Counted from the first letter of the stretch, positions 20,874-29,579 are shown. The stretch is DNA of 64,000 nt from Chromobacterium paludis (GCF_008275125.1 NZ_CP043473.1:1426001-1490000); one strand, 5' to 3'. Notes: generated from the letters alone by a model not told the origin. Translations and numbers: made by a program.

Positions 20874-20903
20874 TTGACACAAGGATTTCGGCCTTGCTAT
20901 AAA
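20874..20903 (+). promoter_or_regulatory. Sigma-70 promoter of hupB
   Basis: A consensus -35 TTGACA (20874-20879) and a -10 TATAAA (20898-20903) with an 18-base spacer lie between lon and hupB, about 45 bases upstream of the HU start. HU therefore need not depend on lon transcription. Confidence 0.8.
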
Positions 20904-20956
20904 GCAAGCGTTTTTATCCGAATTACGTAGACCGAGAACGACGAAAGGGGACTTAC

Positions 20957-21226
20957 GTGAACAAGTCTGAACTGATTGACGCCATTGCCGCAGAGGCCGA
21001 CATTTCCAAGGCCGCTGCTGCCAAAGCGCTGGACGGCATGGTGGCTGCCGTAACCGACGCCCTGAAAAAAGGCGATACCGTGACGCTGGTGGGCTTCGGC
21101 ACCTTCTATGTGGGCGAGCGCGCCGAGCGCAGCGGCCGCAATCCGAAAACCGGCGAAACCATCAAGATCCCGGCGGCCCGTTCTCCGAAGTTCCGCGCTG
21201 GCAAGGCACTGAAGGACGCGCTATAA
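20957..21226 (+). CDS. hupB: DNA-binding protein HU-beta
   Basis: Nucleoid-associated histone-like protein of 89 residues that bends DNA as a dimer. [11 protein letters not shown] is the typical HU N terminus, and the DNA-binding beta arm contains [17 protein letters not shown] start at 20957 with AAAGGGG upstream. Lies in the conserved position after lon and before ppiD; two tRNA genes are inserted between hupB and ppiD. Confidence 0.97.
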   Translation: MNKSELIDAIAAEADISKAAAAKALDGMVAAVTDALKKGDTVTLVGFGTFYVGERAERSGRNPKTGETIKIPAARSPKFRAGKALKDAL

Positions 21227-21227
21227 T
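21198..21227 (+). promoter_or_regulatory. Candidate tRNA promoter inside the end of hupB
   Basis: A perfect -10 TATAAT (21222-21227) overlaps the hupB stop codon, with CTGGCA (21198-21203) 18 bases upstream as a partial -35. It lies 38 bases before tRNA-Val and could drive both tRNAs. Confidence 0.5.
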
Positions 21228-21232
21228 CGCGC

Positions 21233-21263
21233 CTTCGCCGCCATCCGCGTGAAGGCGGCGAAG
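21233..21263 (+). promoter_or_regulatory. Stem-loop between hupB and tRNA-Val
   Basis: A perfect 10-bp stem CTTCGCCGCC / GGCGGCGAAG with an 11-base loop and no T run. It may protect the hupB mRNA 3' end or guide tRNA processing. Confidence 0.5.
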
Positions 21264-21265
21264 CC

Positions 21266-21341
21266 GGGCGTTTAGCTCAGTTGGTAGAGCGTCTGCCTTA
21301 CAAGCAGAATGTCGGCGGTTCGACTCCGTCAACGCCCACCA
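21266..21341 (+). tRNA. tRNA-Val (anticodon UAC)
   Basis: 76 bases with acceptor GGGCGTT/AACGCCC, D-loop AGCTCAGTTGGTAGAGC, anticodon TAC in CTTACAA, TpsiC loop GGTTCGACTCC and an encoded CCA end. Confidence 0.97.
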
Positions 21342-21347
21342 AAGTTC

Positions 21348-21424
21348 GGAGCGGTAGTTCAGTTGGTCAGAATACCGGCCTGTCACGCCGGGGGTCGCGG
21401 GTTCGAGCCCCGTCCGCTCCGCCA
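21348..21424 (+). tRNA. tRNA-Asp (anticodon GUC)
   Basis: 77 bases with acceptor GGAGCGG/CCGCTCC, anticodon GTC in CTGTCAC, TpsiC loop GGTTCGAGCCC and an encoded GCCA end. It lies 6 bases after tRNA-Val, so they share a transcript. Confidence 0.97.
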
Positions 21425-21434
21425 AATACACAAG

Positions 21435-21472
21435 AAAGGTGAACCGATCCAACGCGTTCACCTTTTTTTTTA
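21435..21472 (+). terminator. Rho-independent terminator after the tRNA pair
   Basis: AAAGGTGAAC / GTTCACCTTT, an 11-base loop and an eight-base T run, 10 bases after tRNA-Asp. Confidence 0.9.
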
Positions 21473-21497
21473 ACAGGGGTGGCTAGAGCCAATTGCC

Positions 21498-23333
21498 ATG
21501 TTCGAGTTTGTTCAGAACAACAAAACCGTTATTCAAGTGATACTGGGCGCCGTGGCCCTGACTTTTGTGGGATTCGGCGTCGGCAGCTACTCCAGCGCCA
21601 CCGACGACCCCTATCTGGTCAAGGTGGGCAATACCAAGATTTACAAGCGCGACCTGGATCGCGCGCTTGAGGGGCGGCCCAGCGATCCAGCTACCCGCCA
21701 GGCCATGCTGGAGAACATGATCCAGCGCGAACTGCTGCTGTCCGACGCGCGCGATCACGGCGCGACGGTCAGTCCGGAGCAGCTGCGCAAGTTCATCGCC
21801 GCCGTGCCTCTGTTTCAGGATGGGGGCAAGTTCAGCGCAGAGCGCTACGCCGAGTTCCTGAAAAGCCGCTATCCGTCCGCAGAGGCATTTGAGAACGAAA
21901 TCAGCCGCGACCTGATGGTGCGAAGCCAGATGGACAGCGTGGCCGGCACCCAGTTTGTGCCGCAGGTCGTCATTGATCGCGTGATCGCCATCCTGGGAGA
22001 GGCGCGCGAGATCCAGCCGCTGCTGATCAAGCCTAGCGATTTCGCCGCGGAAGTGAAGACTGACGACGCGGCCATCAAGGCCTATTACGACGCCAACGCC
22101 AAGCGCTTCCGCACCGCCGAGCAAGTCAAGCTGGACTACGTGGTGCTGTCGCAAGACGCCCTGGCCCAGAGCATCAAGGTCAGCGATGCCGACGTGCAGA
22201 AATACTACGAGCAGCACAAGGCCGACCTGGCCGGCGAACAGCGTCGCGCCTCGCACATCCTGCTGACGGTGCCCAAGGACGCGAAGCCGGAGCAGAAGGC
22301 CAAGATCAAGGCCGAGGCCGAGGCCATTCTGAAGGAAGTGAAAGCCAATCCGGCCAAGTTTGCCGAAATCGCCAAGGCGAAGTCCCAAGACCCCGGTTCC
22401 GCGGAAAAGGGCGGCGACCTGGGCTTCAATGCGCGCGGCATGATGGTCAAGCCGTTCGACGATGCCGTTTTCGCGATGAAGCCGGGCCAGATCAGCGACC
22501 TGGTGGAGACCGAGTACGGCTTCCACATCATCCGCCTGGACGCGATCAAGAGCGAGACGCTGGATCAGTTGAAGGCGGCCATCGTGGAGAAGCTGCAAAA
22601 GCAAAAAGCGGCCGCTTTGTTCCGCGCGCAATCCGACAAGCTGAACGAAGTGTCCTATCAGCAGGCCGATTCGCTGAAGGGCGTGGTGGACGCGCTGAAG
22701 CTGGAGGTCAAGCACTCCGCTTGGCTGCAGCGCAACCAGCCGGCGCAGGATGAGATATTGGGCAATCCCAAGCTGCTGCAGGCCGTGTTCAGCGACGACG
22801 TGCTGAAGAAAAAGCACAATAGCGAAGTGGTGGACGTCGGCGGCGGCCGACTGGTGGTGGCGCGCGTGGCGGATCATCAGCCCGAGCGTCAGCAGGCCAT
22901 CGCCGAGGTGCGTGACCAGATCAAGGCTGAACTGATCGCGCGCGAGGGCGCCAAGCTGGCCGACAAGAAGGGCCAGGCACTGCTGGCGGAGTTGAAGGCC
23001 GGCAAGGGCGTCGACGCGCAGCAATGGGGCGCCGCCCTGACCGTGTCGCGCCGCGCGCCCGGCCTGCCGCAGTCGGACATGCGTTCGATCTTCGCCGTCG
23101 GCGCGGCCAAGCTGCCCGCATTTGCCGGCGTGCATCACGATGACGGCAGCTATGTGGTCTATCGCGTCAACAAGGTGGTGCCGGCGCCGGCCGCCACGGA
23201 TGCGGAGCGCGCCCAGCTGGGCGGCCAGCTCGATCAAGTGAGCGCGAACGGTCAGTTTGCCGCCTACCTGAAGACGCTGCGCGAAAAGTATCCGGTCACC
23301 GCCGGCAAGCAGTCGCTCAACGACAATAACTGA
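21498..23333 (+). CDS. ppiD: Periplasmic folding chaperone / peptidyl-prolyl isomerase PpiD
   Basis: Inner-membrane-anchored periplasmic chaperone of 611 residues (E. coli PpiD 623). A short cytoplasmic N terminus is followed by one TM helix (about 11-29), a SurA_N-type chaperone region (about 35-200), a parvulin rotamase domain (about 245-355, with [15 protein letters not shown] and TEYGFHIIR) and a C-terminal helical domain. Located after hupB as in E. coli. The preceding tRNA terminator implies its own promoter. A terminator follows. Confidence 0.93.
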   Translation: MFEFVQNNKTVIQVILGAVALTFVGFGVGSYSSATDDPYLVKVGNTKIYKRDLDRALEGRPSDPATRQAMLENMIQRELLLSDARDHGATVSPEQLRKFIAAVPLFQDGGKFSAERYAEFLKSRYPSAEAFENEISRDLMVRSQMDSVAGTQFVPQVVIDRVIAILGEAREIQPLLIKPSDFAAEVKTDDAAIKAYYDANAKRFRTAEQVKLDYVVLSQDALAQSIKVSDADVQKYYEQHKADLAGEQRRASHILLTVPKDAKPEQKAKIKAEAEAILKEVKANPAKFAEIAKAKSQDPGSAEKGGDLGFNARGMMVKPFDDAVFAMKPGQISDLVETEYGFHIIRLDAIKSETLDQLKAAIVEKLQKQKAAALFRAQSDKLNEVSYQQADSLKGVVDALKLEVKHSAWLQRNQPAQDEILGNPKLLQAVFSDDVLKKKHNSEVVDVGGGRLVVARVADHQPERQQAIAEVRDQIKAELIAREGAKLADKKGQALLAELKAGKGVDAQQWGAALTVSRRAPGLPQSDMRSIFAVGAAKLPAFAGVHHDDGSYVVYRVNKVVPAPAATDAERAQLGGQLDQVSANGQFAAYLKTLREKYPVTAGKQSLNDNN

Positions 23334-23355
23334 CGCGGCTTGCTTCCAGCGACTT

Positions 23356-23384
23356 GCCCCGCCCTGTGCGGGGCTTGTTTTTTT
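23356..23384 (+). terminator. Rho-independent terminator after ppiD
   Basis: GCCCCGC-CCTGT-GCGGGGC followed by TTG and a seven-base T run, ending at the stop codon of the convergent LysR gene. Confidence 0.88.
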
Positions 23385-24302
23385 CTAGCCGCGCGCGCCG
23401 AAGCCGCGCGCTTGCGCGGCCTCCCGCAAGGCCTCCAGCAGCAGGCGGGCCTTACGCGGCAGCGCGCGGCTGGCGAAGACGGCGTGCATCTGCGGATCGT
23501 CGCCCTGGCTGGAGACGATGCGGAAGACGGGGCATAGCCGCAGCAGTTCGCCGCGACGGACTAGCGGCTCTGCCAGCCAGTCCCCCAGCCGAGCGATGCC
23601 CAGGCCGGCGCGCACGGCATCGAGCACGCCGTTGCCGGAGTTGCTGCGATGCCAGGCGTGAAGATTCAGGCTGAGGCTTTCTTCATCGCTCACGAAGTTC
23701 CAGGCCTTCAGCACGCGCGGGGCGCTGTGGATGACGACCCGGTGCGCCGGCAATTCCCCGGGGTGGGTTGGCGCGCCGTGGCGCGCGACATAGGCCGGGC
23801 TGGCGTACAGATGGCGGCGATAGGACCACAAGGGGTAGCCGATCAGCTCGCTGGAGTTGGGAAAGGCGCCGCGAATCGAAAAGTCCAGCTTGTCGCGCAT
23901 CGGCTCCAGCACGGCGTCGTTGTACAGCACCTCGAAGCGCAGGCCGGGGTGCTCGTCTGCCAGGCGCGCCAATATCCGCGGCAGCAGCTCGCGCCCAAGC
24001 GTTTCCGGCGCCGAAAAGCGCAGCAGCCCTCGCGGCGAGCCATTCTGTTGATTCAGTTCCTCCTCCGCCTGCTGTTGCAGCTCCAGCATCTGCTGCGCCA
24101 GCGGATAGTAGGACTCCCCAGCCATGGTCAGCGCCACCAGTTTGCTGGAGCGCGCCAGCAGCATCGTGCCCAGTTCCTCCTCCAGCGCTTGCAGCGCGCG
24201 CGTGACGCTGCTGGGGGAGGTGCCCAGGCGGCGGGCGGCGGAAACAAAGCTCTTCGACTCCACCACGGCGCAGAACACGCGCAGATTCCACAAAGTTTTC
24301 AT
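23385..24302 (-). CDS. LysR-family transcriptional regulator
   Basis: A 305-residue DNA-binding regulator: N-terminal winged helix-turn-helix (about 3-60, with AARRLGTSPSSVTRALQALE) and a C-terminal effector-binding domain (about 90-295). Divergent from the TSUP exporter gene with an 83-base shared region that contains two inverted repeats, so it probably controls that exporter in response to its substrate (inference). The effector cannot be told from sequence. Confidence 0.93.
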   Translation of the reverse strand: MKTLWNLRVFCAVVESKSFVSAARRLGTSPSSVTRALQALEEELGTMLLARSSKLVALTMAGESYYPLAQQMLELQQQAEEELNQQNGSPRGLLRFSAPETLGRELLPRILARLADEHPGLRFEVLYNDAVLEPMRDKLDFSIRGAFPNSSELIGYPLWSYRRHLYASPAYVARHGAPTHPGELPAHRVVIHSAPRVLKAWNFVSDEESLSLNLHAWHRSNSGNGVLDAVRAGLGIARLGDWLAEPLVRRGELLRLCPVFRIVSSQGDDPQMHAVFASRALPRKARLLLEALREAAQARGFGARG

Positions 24303-24325
24303 CGCGCCCTCTAGATTTCGATATC

Positions 24326-24358
24326 TGCAACATTGTATTGCAATCTTGCGATGGCAAG
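24326..24358. promoter_or_regulatory. Candidate LysR operator
   Basis: Two inverted repeats in the divergent intergenic region: TGCAA-N7-TTGCA (24326-24342) and CTTGC-GATG-GCAAG (24345-24358). The pair resembles the dyads bound by LysR tetramers near their own promoter. Confidence 0.5.
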
Positions 24359-24385
24359 CGGAGGTAGAATGCGCAGGGAAGGAGA

Positions 24386-25156
24386 ATGACGATGTTGTTG
24401 AGCTTGAGTGTTTTGTGCGTGATCGCTTTCTTTGCCGGCCTGGTGGATGCCGCCGTGGGCGGAGGGGGCTTGATCCAGATTCCTGGCCTGTTCAGCGCCT
24501 TGCCCAATGTGGCGCCGGCCACTATTTTCGGCACCAACAAGCTGGCTTCCGCCGTCGGCACGCTGTCGGCCGCGCGCTCGTACCTGCGCCGCGTGCGGCT
24601 GCCGTGGCGCCTGGTGCTGCCCGCGGCGGCCACGGCTTTTGTGTTTGCGTTTGCCGGCGCGCAGGTGGTCACGCTGATCCCCAAGGACATCATCCGGCCG
24701 CTGGTCCTGGTCCTGCTGCTGGTGATGGCCGCCTACACGCTTTGGAAGAAGGACTTTGGCAAGCTGCACAAGCCCGTCGCCATAGGCCGCCGCGAGATGG
24801 CGATAGGCATGGCCATAGGCGGCGCCATCGGTTTTTATGACGGCCTGTTTGGCCCGGGCACCGGCAGTTTTCTGATGTTTCTGTTCATCCGTTTTTTCGC
24901 GTTCGACTTCCTGCATGCTTCCGCGGCGGCCAAGGTGGTCAATCTGACAACCAATGTGGCGGCGCTGCTTTCCTTTGCCATTGGCGGCCACATCTTGTTT
25001 GCCTACGCGCTGCCGATGGCGGCGGCCAATATGGCCGGCGCCGTGGTGGGCACGCGCCTGGCGATGAAGAATGGCGCAGGCTTTGTGCGGGTGCTGTTCC
25101 TGCTGTTGACCAGCGTCTTGATCTGCAAGCTGGCCTGGGACATGCTTCGCGGCTGA
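24386..25156 (+). CDS. TauE/SafE (TSUP)-family membrane exporter
   Basis: A 256-residue inner-membrane protein with about eight predicted TM helices in two repeated halves. Family signatures: GLVDAAVGGGG near the N terminus, TNKLASAVGT (about 51-60) and the second-half counterpart GFYDGLFGPGTG (about 150). TSUP proteins move sulfite, sulfoacetate or other organosulfur anions out of cells. ATG 24386 has GGAAGGAG directly upstream. The divergent LysR gene is the probable regulator; the substrate is not determinable here. Confidence 0.88.
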   Translation: MTMLLSLSVLCVIAFFAGLVDAAVGGGGLIQIPGLFSALPNVAPATIFGTNKLASAVGTLSAARSYLRRVRLPWRLVLPAAATAFVFAFAGAQVVTLIPKDIIRPLVLVLLLVMAAYTLWKKDFGKLHKPVAIGRREMAIGMAIGGAIGFYDGLFGPGTGSFLMFLFIRFFAFDFLHASAAAKVVNLTTNVAALLSFAIGGHILFAYALPMAAANMAGAVVGTRLAMKNGAGFVRVLFLLLTSVLICKLAWDMLRG

Positions 25157-25240
25157 GCGCCGCATGACGGCCGTGGCTTTGAACTGCGGCGGGCGCTCCT
25201 TTATCATATGGTTCTCATGATTCGGCGAGCGCAATGATCC

Positions 25241-25531
25241 ATGCATCCCTCACGCTGCCCGGCGCCTGAGCAGGCTCGGGACTTGCTTCAGCTGCCCAAT
25301 GTCGGCCCTAGCACGGCCGCCGACCTGCGCCTGCTGGGCATCCACTCCCCAGCCGAGCTGCGCGGCCGGGAGCCGCTGCAGTTGTATCTGCAGCTGTGCG
25401 ACCTGACCGGGCGGCGCCAGGACCCCTGTGTGCTGGATGTCTTGATGTCGGTCTGTCATTACGCCGATACGGGCGAAGCCCGGGCCTGGTGGAGCTTTAC
25501 CGCGGAGCGCAAGCGCAGGTGGACAGTATGA
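25241..25531 (+). CDS. Small helix-hairpin-helix protein (Cdd1-like)
   Basis: A 96-residue protein with an N-terminal helix-hairpin-helix motif (LLQLPNVGPSTAADLRLLGI) and a compact C-terminal part with conserved Cys and Trp (DPCVLDVLMSVCHY, then ARAWWSF). It resembles the 'pathogenicity locus Cdd1 / mitomycin resistance' family, whose function is not established. Its stop overlaps the first pqiA start (ATGA), so it is the lead gene of the pqi operon. Probably binds nucleic acid through the HhH (inference). Confidence 0.75.
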   Translation: MHPSRCPAPEQARDLLQLPNVGPSTAADLRLLGIHSPAELRGREPLQLYLQLCDLTGRRQDPCVLDVLMSVCHYADTGEARAWWSFTAERKRRWTV

Positions 25532-26151
25532 GCCGCGCCGCGCCGGCCTTGACCGCCTGCCATGATTGCGATCTGCTGCTGCGCCTGCCGGCGGCGGGGC
25601 GGGAGCGGGCCGGCGTCTGCTGCCCGCGCTGCGGCGCCATCCTGTACGAGCAGGGCGAGGAGACGCAGTCCAGCGCCTGCGCGCTGCTGCTGGCCGGCGT
25701 CGCGGTGTTCATCATCGCCAACTGCTATCCAGTGCTGGCGCTGGAGATCGCCGGCAATCGCAATGCCGCTACGCTGTGGCAGACCGCGCTCGCCCTGCAG
25801 GCGCAAGGCATGCCGGAGGTGGCGCTGCTGGTGCTGTTCACCGGCATCGTGATGCCGGCGCTGGAGATTCTGAGCATGCTGTATCTGCAATTGCCCTTGT
25901 TGCTGGGCATTCAGCCCGCAGGCTTCGCCGTCATGATGCGTTTGTATCGGCTGGCCCGTCCCTGGTGCATGGTGGAGGTGTTTCTGCTAGGGGTGCTGGT
26001 TTCTCTGGTCAAGCTGGTGCACCTGGCCAGCGTGCATCCCGGCATCGGCCTCTGGGCCTTTTTCGCGCTGATCATGCTGATGGCCGCCAGCGCCGCCCGG
26101 TTTCGGCCGCATCAGCTATGGGAGCGCCACCAAGCATGCGCTACGGCGTAA
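25528..26151 (+). CDS. pqiA: PqiA-family membrane protein, first half
   Basis: A 207-residue inner-membrane protein. The N-terminal four-cysteine metal site (CHDC at 11-14, CPRC at about 32-35) is followed by about four TM helices. This corresponds to one half of the E. coli PqiA (417 residues), which carries two such modules in one chain. PqiABC builds an envelope-spanning lipid transport bridge. The ATG overlaps the HhH stop (ATGA), and the 3' end overlaps the next gene by 16 bases. Confidence 0.85.
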   Translation: MSRAAPALTACHDCDLLLRLPAAGRERAGVCCPRCGAILYEQGEETQSSACALLLAGVAVFIIANCYPVLALEIAGNRNAATLWQTALALQAQGMPEVALLVLFTGIVMPALEILSMLYLQLPLLLGIQPAGFAVMMRLYRLARPWCMVEVFLLGVLVSLVKLVHLASVHPGIGLWAFFALIMLMAASAARFRPHQLWERHQACATA

Positions 26152-26768
26152 ACAGCGCCGCGGCGCGCGATCTATGCCTGTGCCATGGCTGCGGCCTGCT
26201 GAGCCGGGCGCAGCCGCATGGGGACAGCGCCTGCCCGCGTTGCGGCGCGGCGCTGCATCTGCGCCGCCCGGCCGCCTTGCAGCGCTGCTGGGCTCTGCTG
26301 TTGGCCGCCATGATCTGCTACCTGCCGGCCAATCTGCTGCCCATCATGGAAACCACGGCGCTGACCGGCGTGCAGCGCGACACCATCATGAGCGGCGTGG
26401 TCTATCTGTGGAACAATGACTCCTGGCCGCTGGCCCTGGTGGTGTTCACCGCGAGCGTGCTGGTGCCCTTGCTGAAGATACTGGCCTTGCTGCTCCTGCT
26501 GTGCAGCGTGCAGTGGCGCTGGACCTGGGCGCCCCAGCAGCGCACGCGGCTGTACCGGCTGATCGAGGTCATCGGGCCATGGTCCATGCTGGACATCTTT
26601 GTGGTGGCCTTGATGGTGGCCCTGGTGCAATGGCAGTCGCTGGCCAGCATCAAGGCGGGCCCGGCGGCCATCGCCTTCGGCGCGGTGGTGGTGCTGACGA
26701 TGCTGGCCGCGATGAGTTTCGACCCCCGGATGATCTGGGATCCGCTTGAGGACAATGATGAGCAGTGA
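26136..26768 (+). CDS. pqiA: PqiA-family membrane protein, second half
   Basis: A 210-residue inner-membrane protein with the same layout: four-cysteine site (CHGC at about 17-20, CPRC at about 33-36), then about four TM helices with YLPANLLPIM and the acidic tail DPLEDNDEQ. Together with the preceding gene it makes the equivalent of full-length PqiA. ATG 26136 has GGAG 11 bases upstream; an in-frame ATG at 26118 is an alternative. Overlaps pqiB by 14 bases. Confidence 0.85.
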   Translation: MRYGVNSAAARDLCLCHGCGLLSRAQPHGDSACPRCGAALHLRRPAALQRCWALLLAAMICYLPANLLPIMETTALTGVQRDTIMSGVVYLWNNDSWPLALVVFTASVLVPLLKILALLLLLCSVQWRWTWAPQQRTRLYRLIEVIGPWSMLDIFVVALMVALVQWQSLASIKAGPAAIAFGAVVVLTMLAAMSFDPRMIWDPLEDNDEQ

Positions 26769-28377
26769 GACTCCGCAAACTCCGCCCGAGGCGGACCTGC
26801 CGCAGGCCGTGCCGGTGAGGCGCCGCCGCTGGGCGCCGTCCCTGGTTTGGCTGATTCCCGTGGTGGCGGCCCTGATCGGCGGTTGGCTGGCCGTGCACGC
26901 CGTTTTGTCGCGCGGGCCGATCATCACCATTGCCTTCCAGAACGCAGAAGGCATAGAGGCGGGCAAGACCCGCATCAAGTACAAGGACGTGGAGATAGGC
27001 GAGGTGACCTCGGTCGCGCTGAGCCCCAACCGCCAGTCCATCATCGCCACCGCGCAATTGAGCCAGCAGGCGGCGGACTACCTGGCCGAAGACAGCCGTT
27101 TCTGGGTGGTGCGGCCGCGCATCTCGGGCGGCGGCGTCACCGGGCTGGGCACCGTGCTGTCTGGCTCCTACATCGGCATGGACATAGGCAAGAGCGCGGC
27201 GCGCAAGACGGACTTCGTCGGCCTGGAGAACCCGCCCATCATCAATGCCGACCTGCCGGGCCATACCTTCTTCCTGCGCGCGGACAATCTGGGATCGCTC
27301 AATACGGGGTCTCCGGTCTACTTCCGCCGCGTGCCGGTGGGGCAGGTGACAGGTTATGAGCTGGATCCCAAGGGCGGTTTCGTGCGGGTGAGCATTTTCA
27401 TCGGCGCGCCATATGACAGGTTTGTCACCGCCAACAGCCGCTTCTGGCACGCCAGCGGCGTGGATGTGTCGCTGAGCGCGGACGGGCTCAATGTCAGCAC
27501 CCAGTCGCTGGCGGCCATCGCGCTGGGCGGCATCGCCTTTGAAACGCCGCTGACCGACAACGGCGGCGTGCCCCTGTCGGACCGCAACTTCATCCTGCAC
27601 GCCACGCGTGAGAAGGCGCTGCAGAACCCGGACCGTGAAATGCAGCCATTCCGCCTGCGCTTCCATCAGTCCTTGCGGGGCCTCAGCGTGGGCGCGCCCG
27701 TGGACTTTCGCGGCATTCCCATCGGCGAGGTGACGGCGATAGGCGTGGAGTACGTGCCGGAGCGCAAGGATTTCGACATGACGGTGGACATCCGCACCTA
27801 TCCCAGCCGCCTGGACACGCTGTCGCGCAGCGGCCATATCTCCGGCAAGCTGTCTCCGCAACTCTTGATCGCCAACGGCATGCGCGCCCAGCTGCGCGCC
27901 GGCAACCTGCTGACCGGGCAGCTCTACGTGGCGCTCGACTTCTTCCGCGACGCGCCGCCGGCCAAGCTGATCGTGCGCAACGGCCTGCCGGAGCTGCCCA
28001 CCATACCGGGCGACCTCGAGGAGTTGCAGCGCGTGTTGCAACGCATTGTGAAACGGCTGGATGCCATTCCGTTCGATGGCATAGGCAAGGAGGCCAGCGC
28101 CTCGCTGAAGTCTTTGCAGCAGACCCTGGACAGCGTGAAGCAGCTTAGCGACGGCCTGAATCAGCAAACCGTGCCGCAGGCAGGCAAAACGCTGGAGCAA
28201 CTGCAGCAGACGCTGGAGGCGACGCGGCAAGCCATGAAAGCCGACTCGCCGCTGCAGCAGGATGTGCGCGCCGCGGCGCAGGAGGTGAAGGAAACCGCGC
28301 GCAGCTTCCGCGCGCTGGCCGATTACCTGGATCGCCACCCCGAGGCGCTGGTGCGCGGCAAGGAGAAACAGCCATGA
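26755..28377 (+). CDS. pqiB: Intermembrane lipid transport protein PqiB (three MCE domains)
   Basis: A 540-residue protein (E. coli PqiB 546). Short cytoplasmic N terminus, one TM helix (about 28-48), three consecutive MCE/MlaD domains (about 55-145, 170-265 and 295-400) and a long C-terminal coiled coil. In the E. coli protein the MCE domains form stacked hexameric rings and the coil forms a channel towards the outer membrane. ATG at 26755 or the adjacent ATG at 26758, preceded by GAGGAC; overlaps pqiA. Confidence 0.92.
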   Translation: MMSSETPQTPPEADLPQAVPVRRRRWAPSLVWLIPVVAALIGGWLAVHAVLSRGPIITIAFQNAEGIEAGKTRIKYKDVEIGEVTSVALSPNRQSIIATAQLSQQAADYLAEDSRFWVVRPRISGGGVTGLGTVLSGSYIGMDIGKSAARKTDFVGLENPPIINADLPGHTFFLRADNLGSLNTGSPVYFRRVPVGQVTGYELDPKGGFVRVSIFIGAPYDRFVTANSRFWHASGVDVSLSADGLNVSTQSLAAIALGGIAFETPLTDNGGVPLSDRNFILHATREKALQNPDREMQPFRLRFHQSLRGLSVGAPVDFRGIPIGEVTAIGVEYVPERKDFDMTVDIRTYPSRLDTLSRSGHISGKLSPQLLIANGMRAQLRAGNLLTGQLYVALDFFRDAPPAKLIVRNGLPELPTIPGDLEELQRVLQRIVKRLDAIPFDGIGKEASASLKSLQQTLDSVKQLSDGLNQQTVPQAGKTLEQLQQTLEATRQAMKADSPLQQDVRAAAQEVKETARSFRALADYLDRHPEALVRGKEKQP

Positions 28378-28991
28378 TCAAACACTGGATGTCGGCCGCG
28401 CTGCTGGCCGCGGGGCTGATGGGCTGCGCGTCGCCGCCGGCCCGCTTTTACGGCCTGGATGCGCCGGCGCTGTCGCCGGCGGCGGTCCAGTTCGGCAAGC
28501 GCGTGATGGTGGGGCCTGTCTCATTGCCGGCGGCGCTGGACCGGCCGCAGCTGGTGCTGGACGACGGCAATGGCGAATTGCGGCTGCAAGAATATGCGCG
28601 CTGGAGCGCGCCCTTGGACCGCCTGCTGGCGCAGAATCTGGCTGCCGGCGTGTCCCGGGCCGGCGGCGTGGCCAGCGTCTATGCCTACCCTCAGCCGGGC
28701 ATGGATGGCGGCGACTTGCGCTACACGCTGGATGTGCGCCGCTTGAGTTTGCGCCCCGGGCGCGGCGTGGGCATGGATGCGGTATGGCAACTGCTGCGGA
28801 CGGCGGACGGCGCGGTGCTGGCGTCGGGCGCGTTTAGCCGCGACAGCGCCGTTTCCCGCCCGGATGCGGCCGCCCTGCTGACGGCTTGCCAGGGCATGCT
28901 GGCCGAGCTGGCGGCTGAAATGGCCTTGCCTTTGCGCCAGCATCCGCAGTGGTGGCAGCGGGATGCGGCGCAGCCGGCGGCGCAAAAATAG
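28374..28991 (+). CDS. pqiC: Outer-membrane lipoprotein PqiC (YmbA family)
   Basis: A 205-residue lipoprotein: signal peptide with lipobox LMGC (Cys17), then an ABC-transport auxiliary (PqiC/YmbA) domain beginning ARFYGLDAP. In E. coli PqiC anchors the PqiB tunnel at the outer membrane. The ATG overlaps the pqiB stop (ATGA), making five tightly coupled genes from 25241 to 28991. Confidence 0.88.
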   Translation: MIKHWMSAALLAAGLMGCASPPARFYGLDAPALSPAAVQFGKRVMVGPVSLPAALDRPQLVLDDGNGELRLQEYARWSAPLDRLLAQNLAAGVSRAGGVASVYAYPQPGMDGGDLRYTLDVRRLSLRPGRGVGMDAVWQLLRTADGAVLASGAFSRDSAVSRPDAAALLTACQGMLAELAAEMALPLRQHPQWWQRDAAQPAAQK

Positions 28992-29171
28992 TCGTCCCTA
29001 CGCGCGGATGCCGTTCGCGCCAGCCTCGCGCGGCATGGGTGGGCGCGCGGAATCCGCTGCGCGGGGCGCTTGGGAGCGCCAGCCGGCCGCGCGCGTTGCC
29101 GGGCGGCGTTTGCCCTGGTTTCGCACGGGCATTGCGGCGTGGCTTGCCGATCAGCGCGCGCCGCGGCTTTG

Positions 29172-29180
29172 TGATATGCT
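29172..29180 (+). promoter_or_regulatory. Candidate extended -10 for the RHH-like gene
   Basis: TGATATGCT (TG-N-TATGCT) lies 36 bases upstream of the ATG of the small RHH-like gene. The remainder of the 225-base gap from pqiC shows no gene. Confidence 0.4.
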
Positions 29181-29216
29181 TGCGCGCCCAACTCAGCCGT
29201 GACCCGTCACCCATCA

Positions 29217-29564
29217 ATGAAAGACCCTTGCGATCACTACACCTTCGACCTGATAGGCGGCGTCCAGAAGAAGCCGGGGCGCAAGCCGCTTGGCGCGCGC
29301 GCGATGACGGTGGCGGAGCGCAAGCGCCGCAGCAGGGAGCTGCGGCGCAATCGCCTGCAGGAGCTGTCCGTGACGGTGGAGCTGAGCCGCGAGGCGCAGA
29401 AGTCGCTGAGCAAGATGATAGAGTGGTGGGGCGTCAGCAAGAAAGAGGCGATCAATCGCGCCCTGGTAATCGCCTGCCAATCCCAGATGGGCCGCACCGC
29501 CAATCTGTTCGGTTTCGAGGCCGCGCCGGAGACGGCGGCCGCGCGCAAGAAAAAAGACGCCTGA
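29217..29564 (+). CDS. Small ribbon-helix-helix-like protein
   Basis: A 115-residue basic protein. The N-terminal part has a GRKPLG patch and AMTVAERKRRSRELRR, a motif often seen before RHH domains of plasmid and phage regulators. Residues about 57-90 fit a ribbon-helix-helix fold: strand LSVTVELS, helix AQKSLSKMIEWWG, then SKKEAINRALVIAC. It is probably a DNA-binding regulator (inference). ATG 29217 chosen; an in-frame GTG at 29199 is possible. No operon partner; converges on the Hsp70 gene. Confidence 0.65.
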   Translation: MKDPCDHYTFDLIGGVQKKPGRKPLGARAMTVAERKRRSRELRRNRLQELSVTVELSREAQKSLSKMIEWWGVSKKEAINRALVIACQSQMGRTANLFGFEAAPETAAARKKKDA

Positions 29565-29579
29565 CGGCGCCCTCATGCA

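Noticed and set aside
25528..26768. Frameshifted single pqiA gene
   Set aside because: Both halves have their own start, Cys motifs and TM segments, and the junction is a normal 16-base gene overlap, so two genes are more likely than a broken one.
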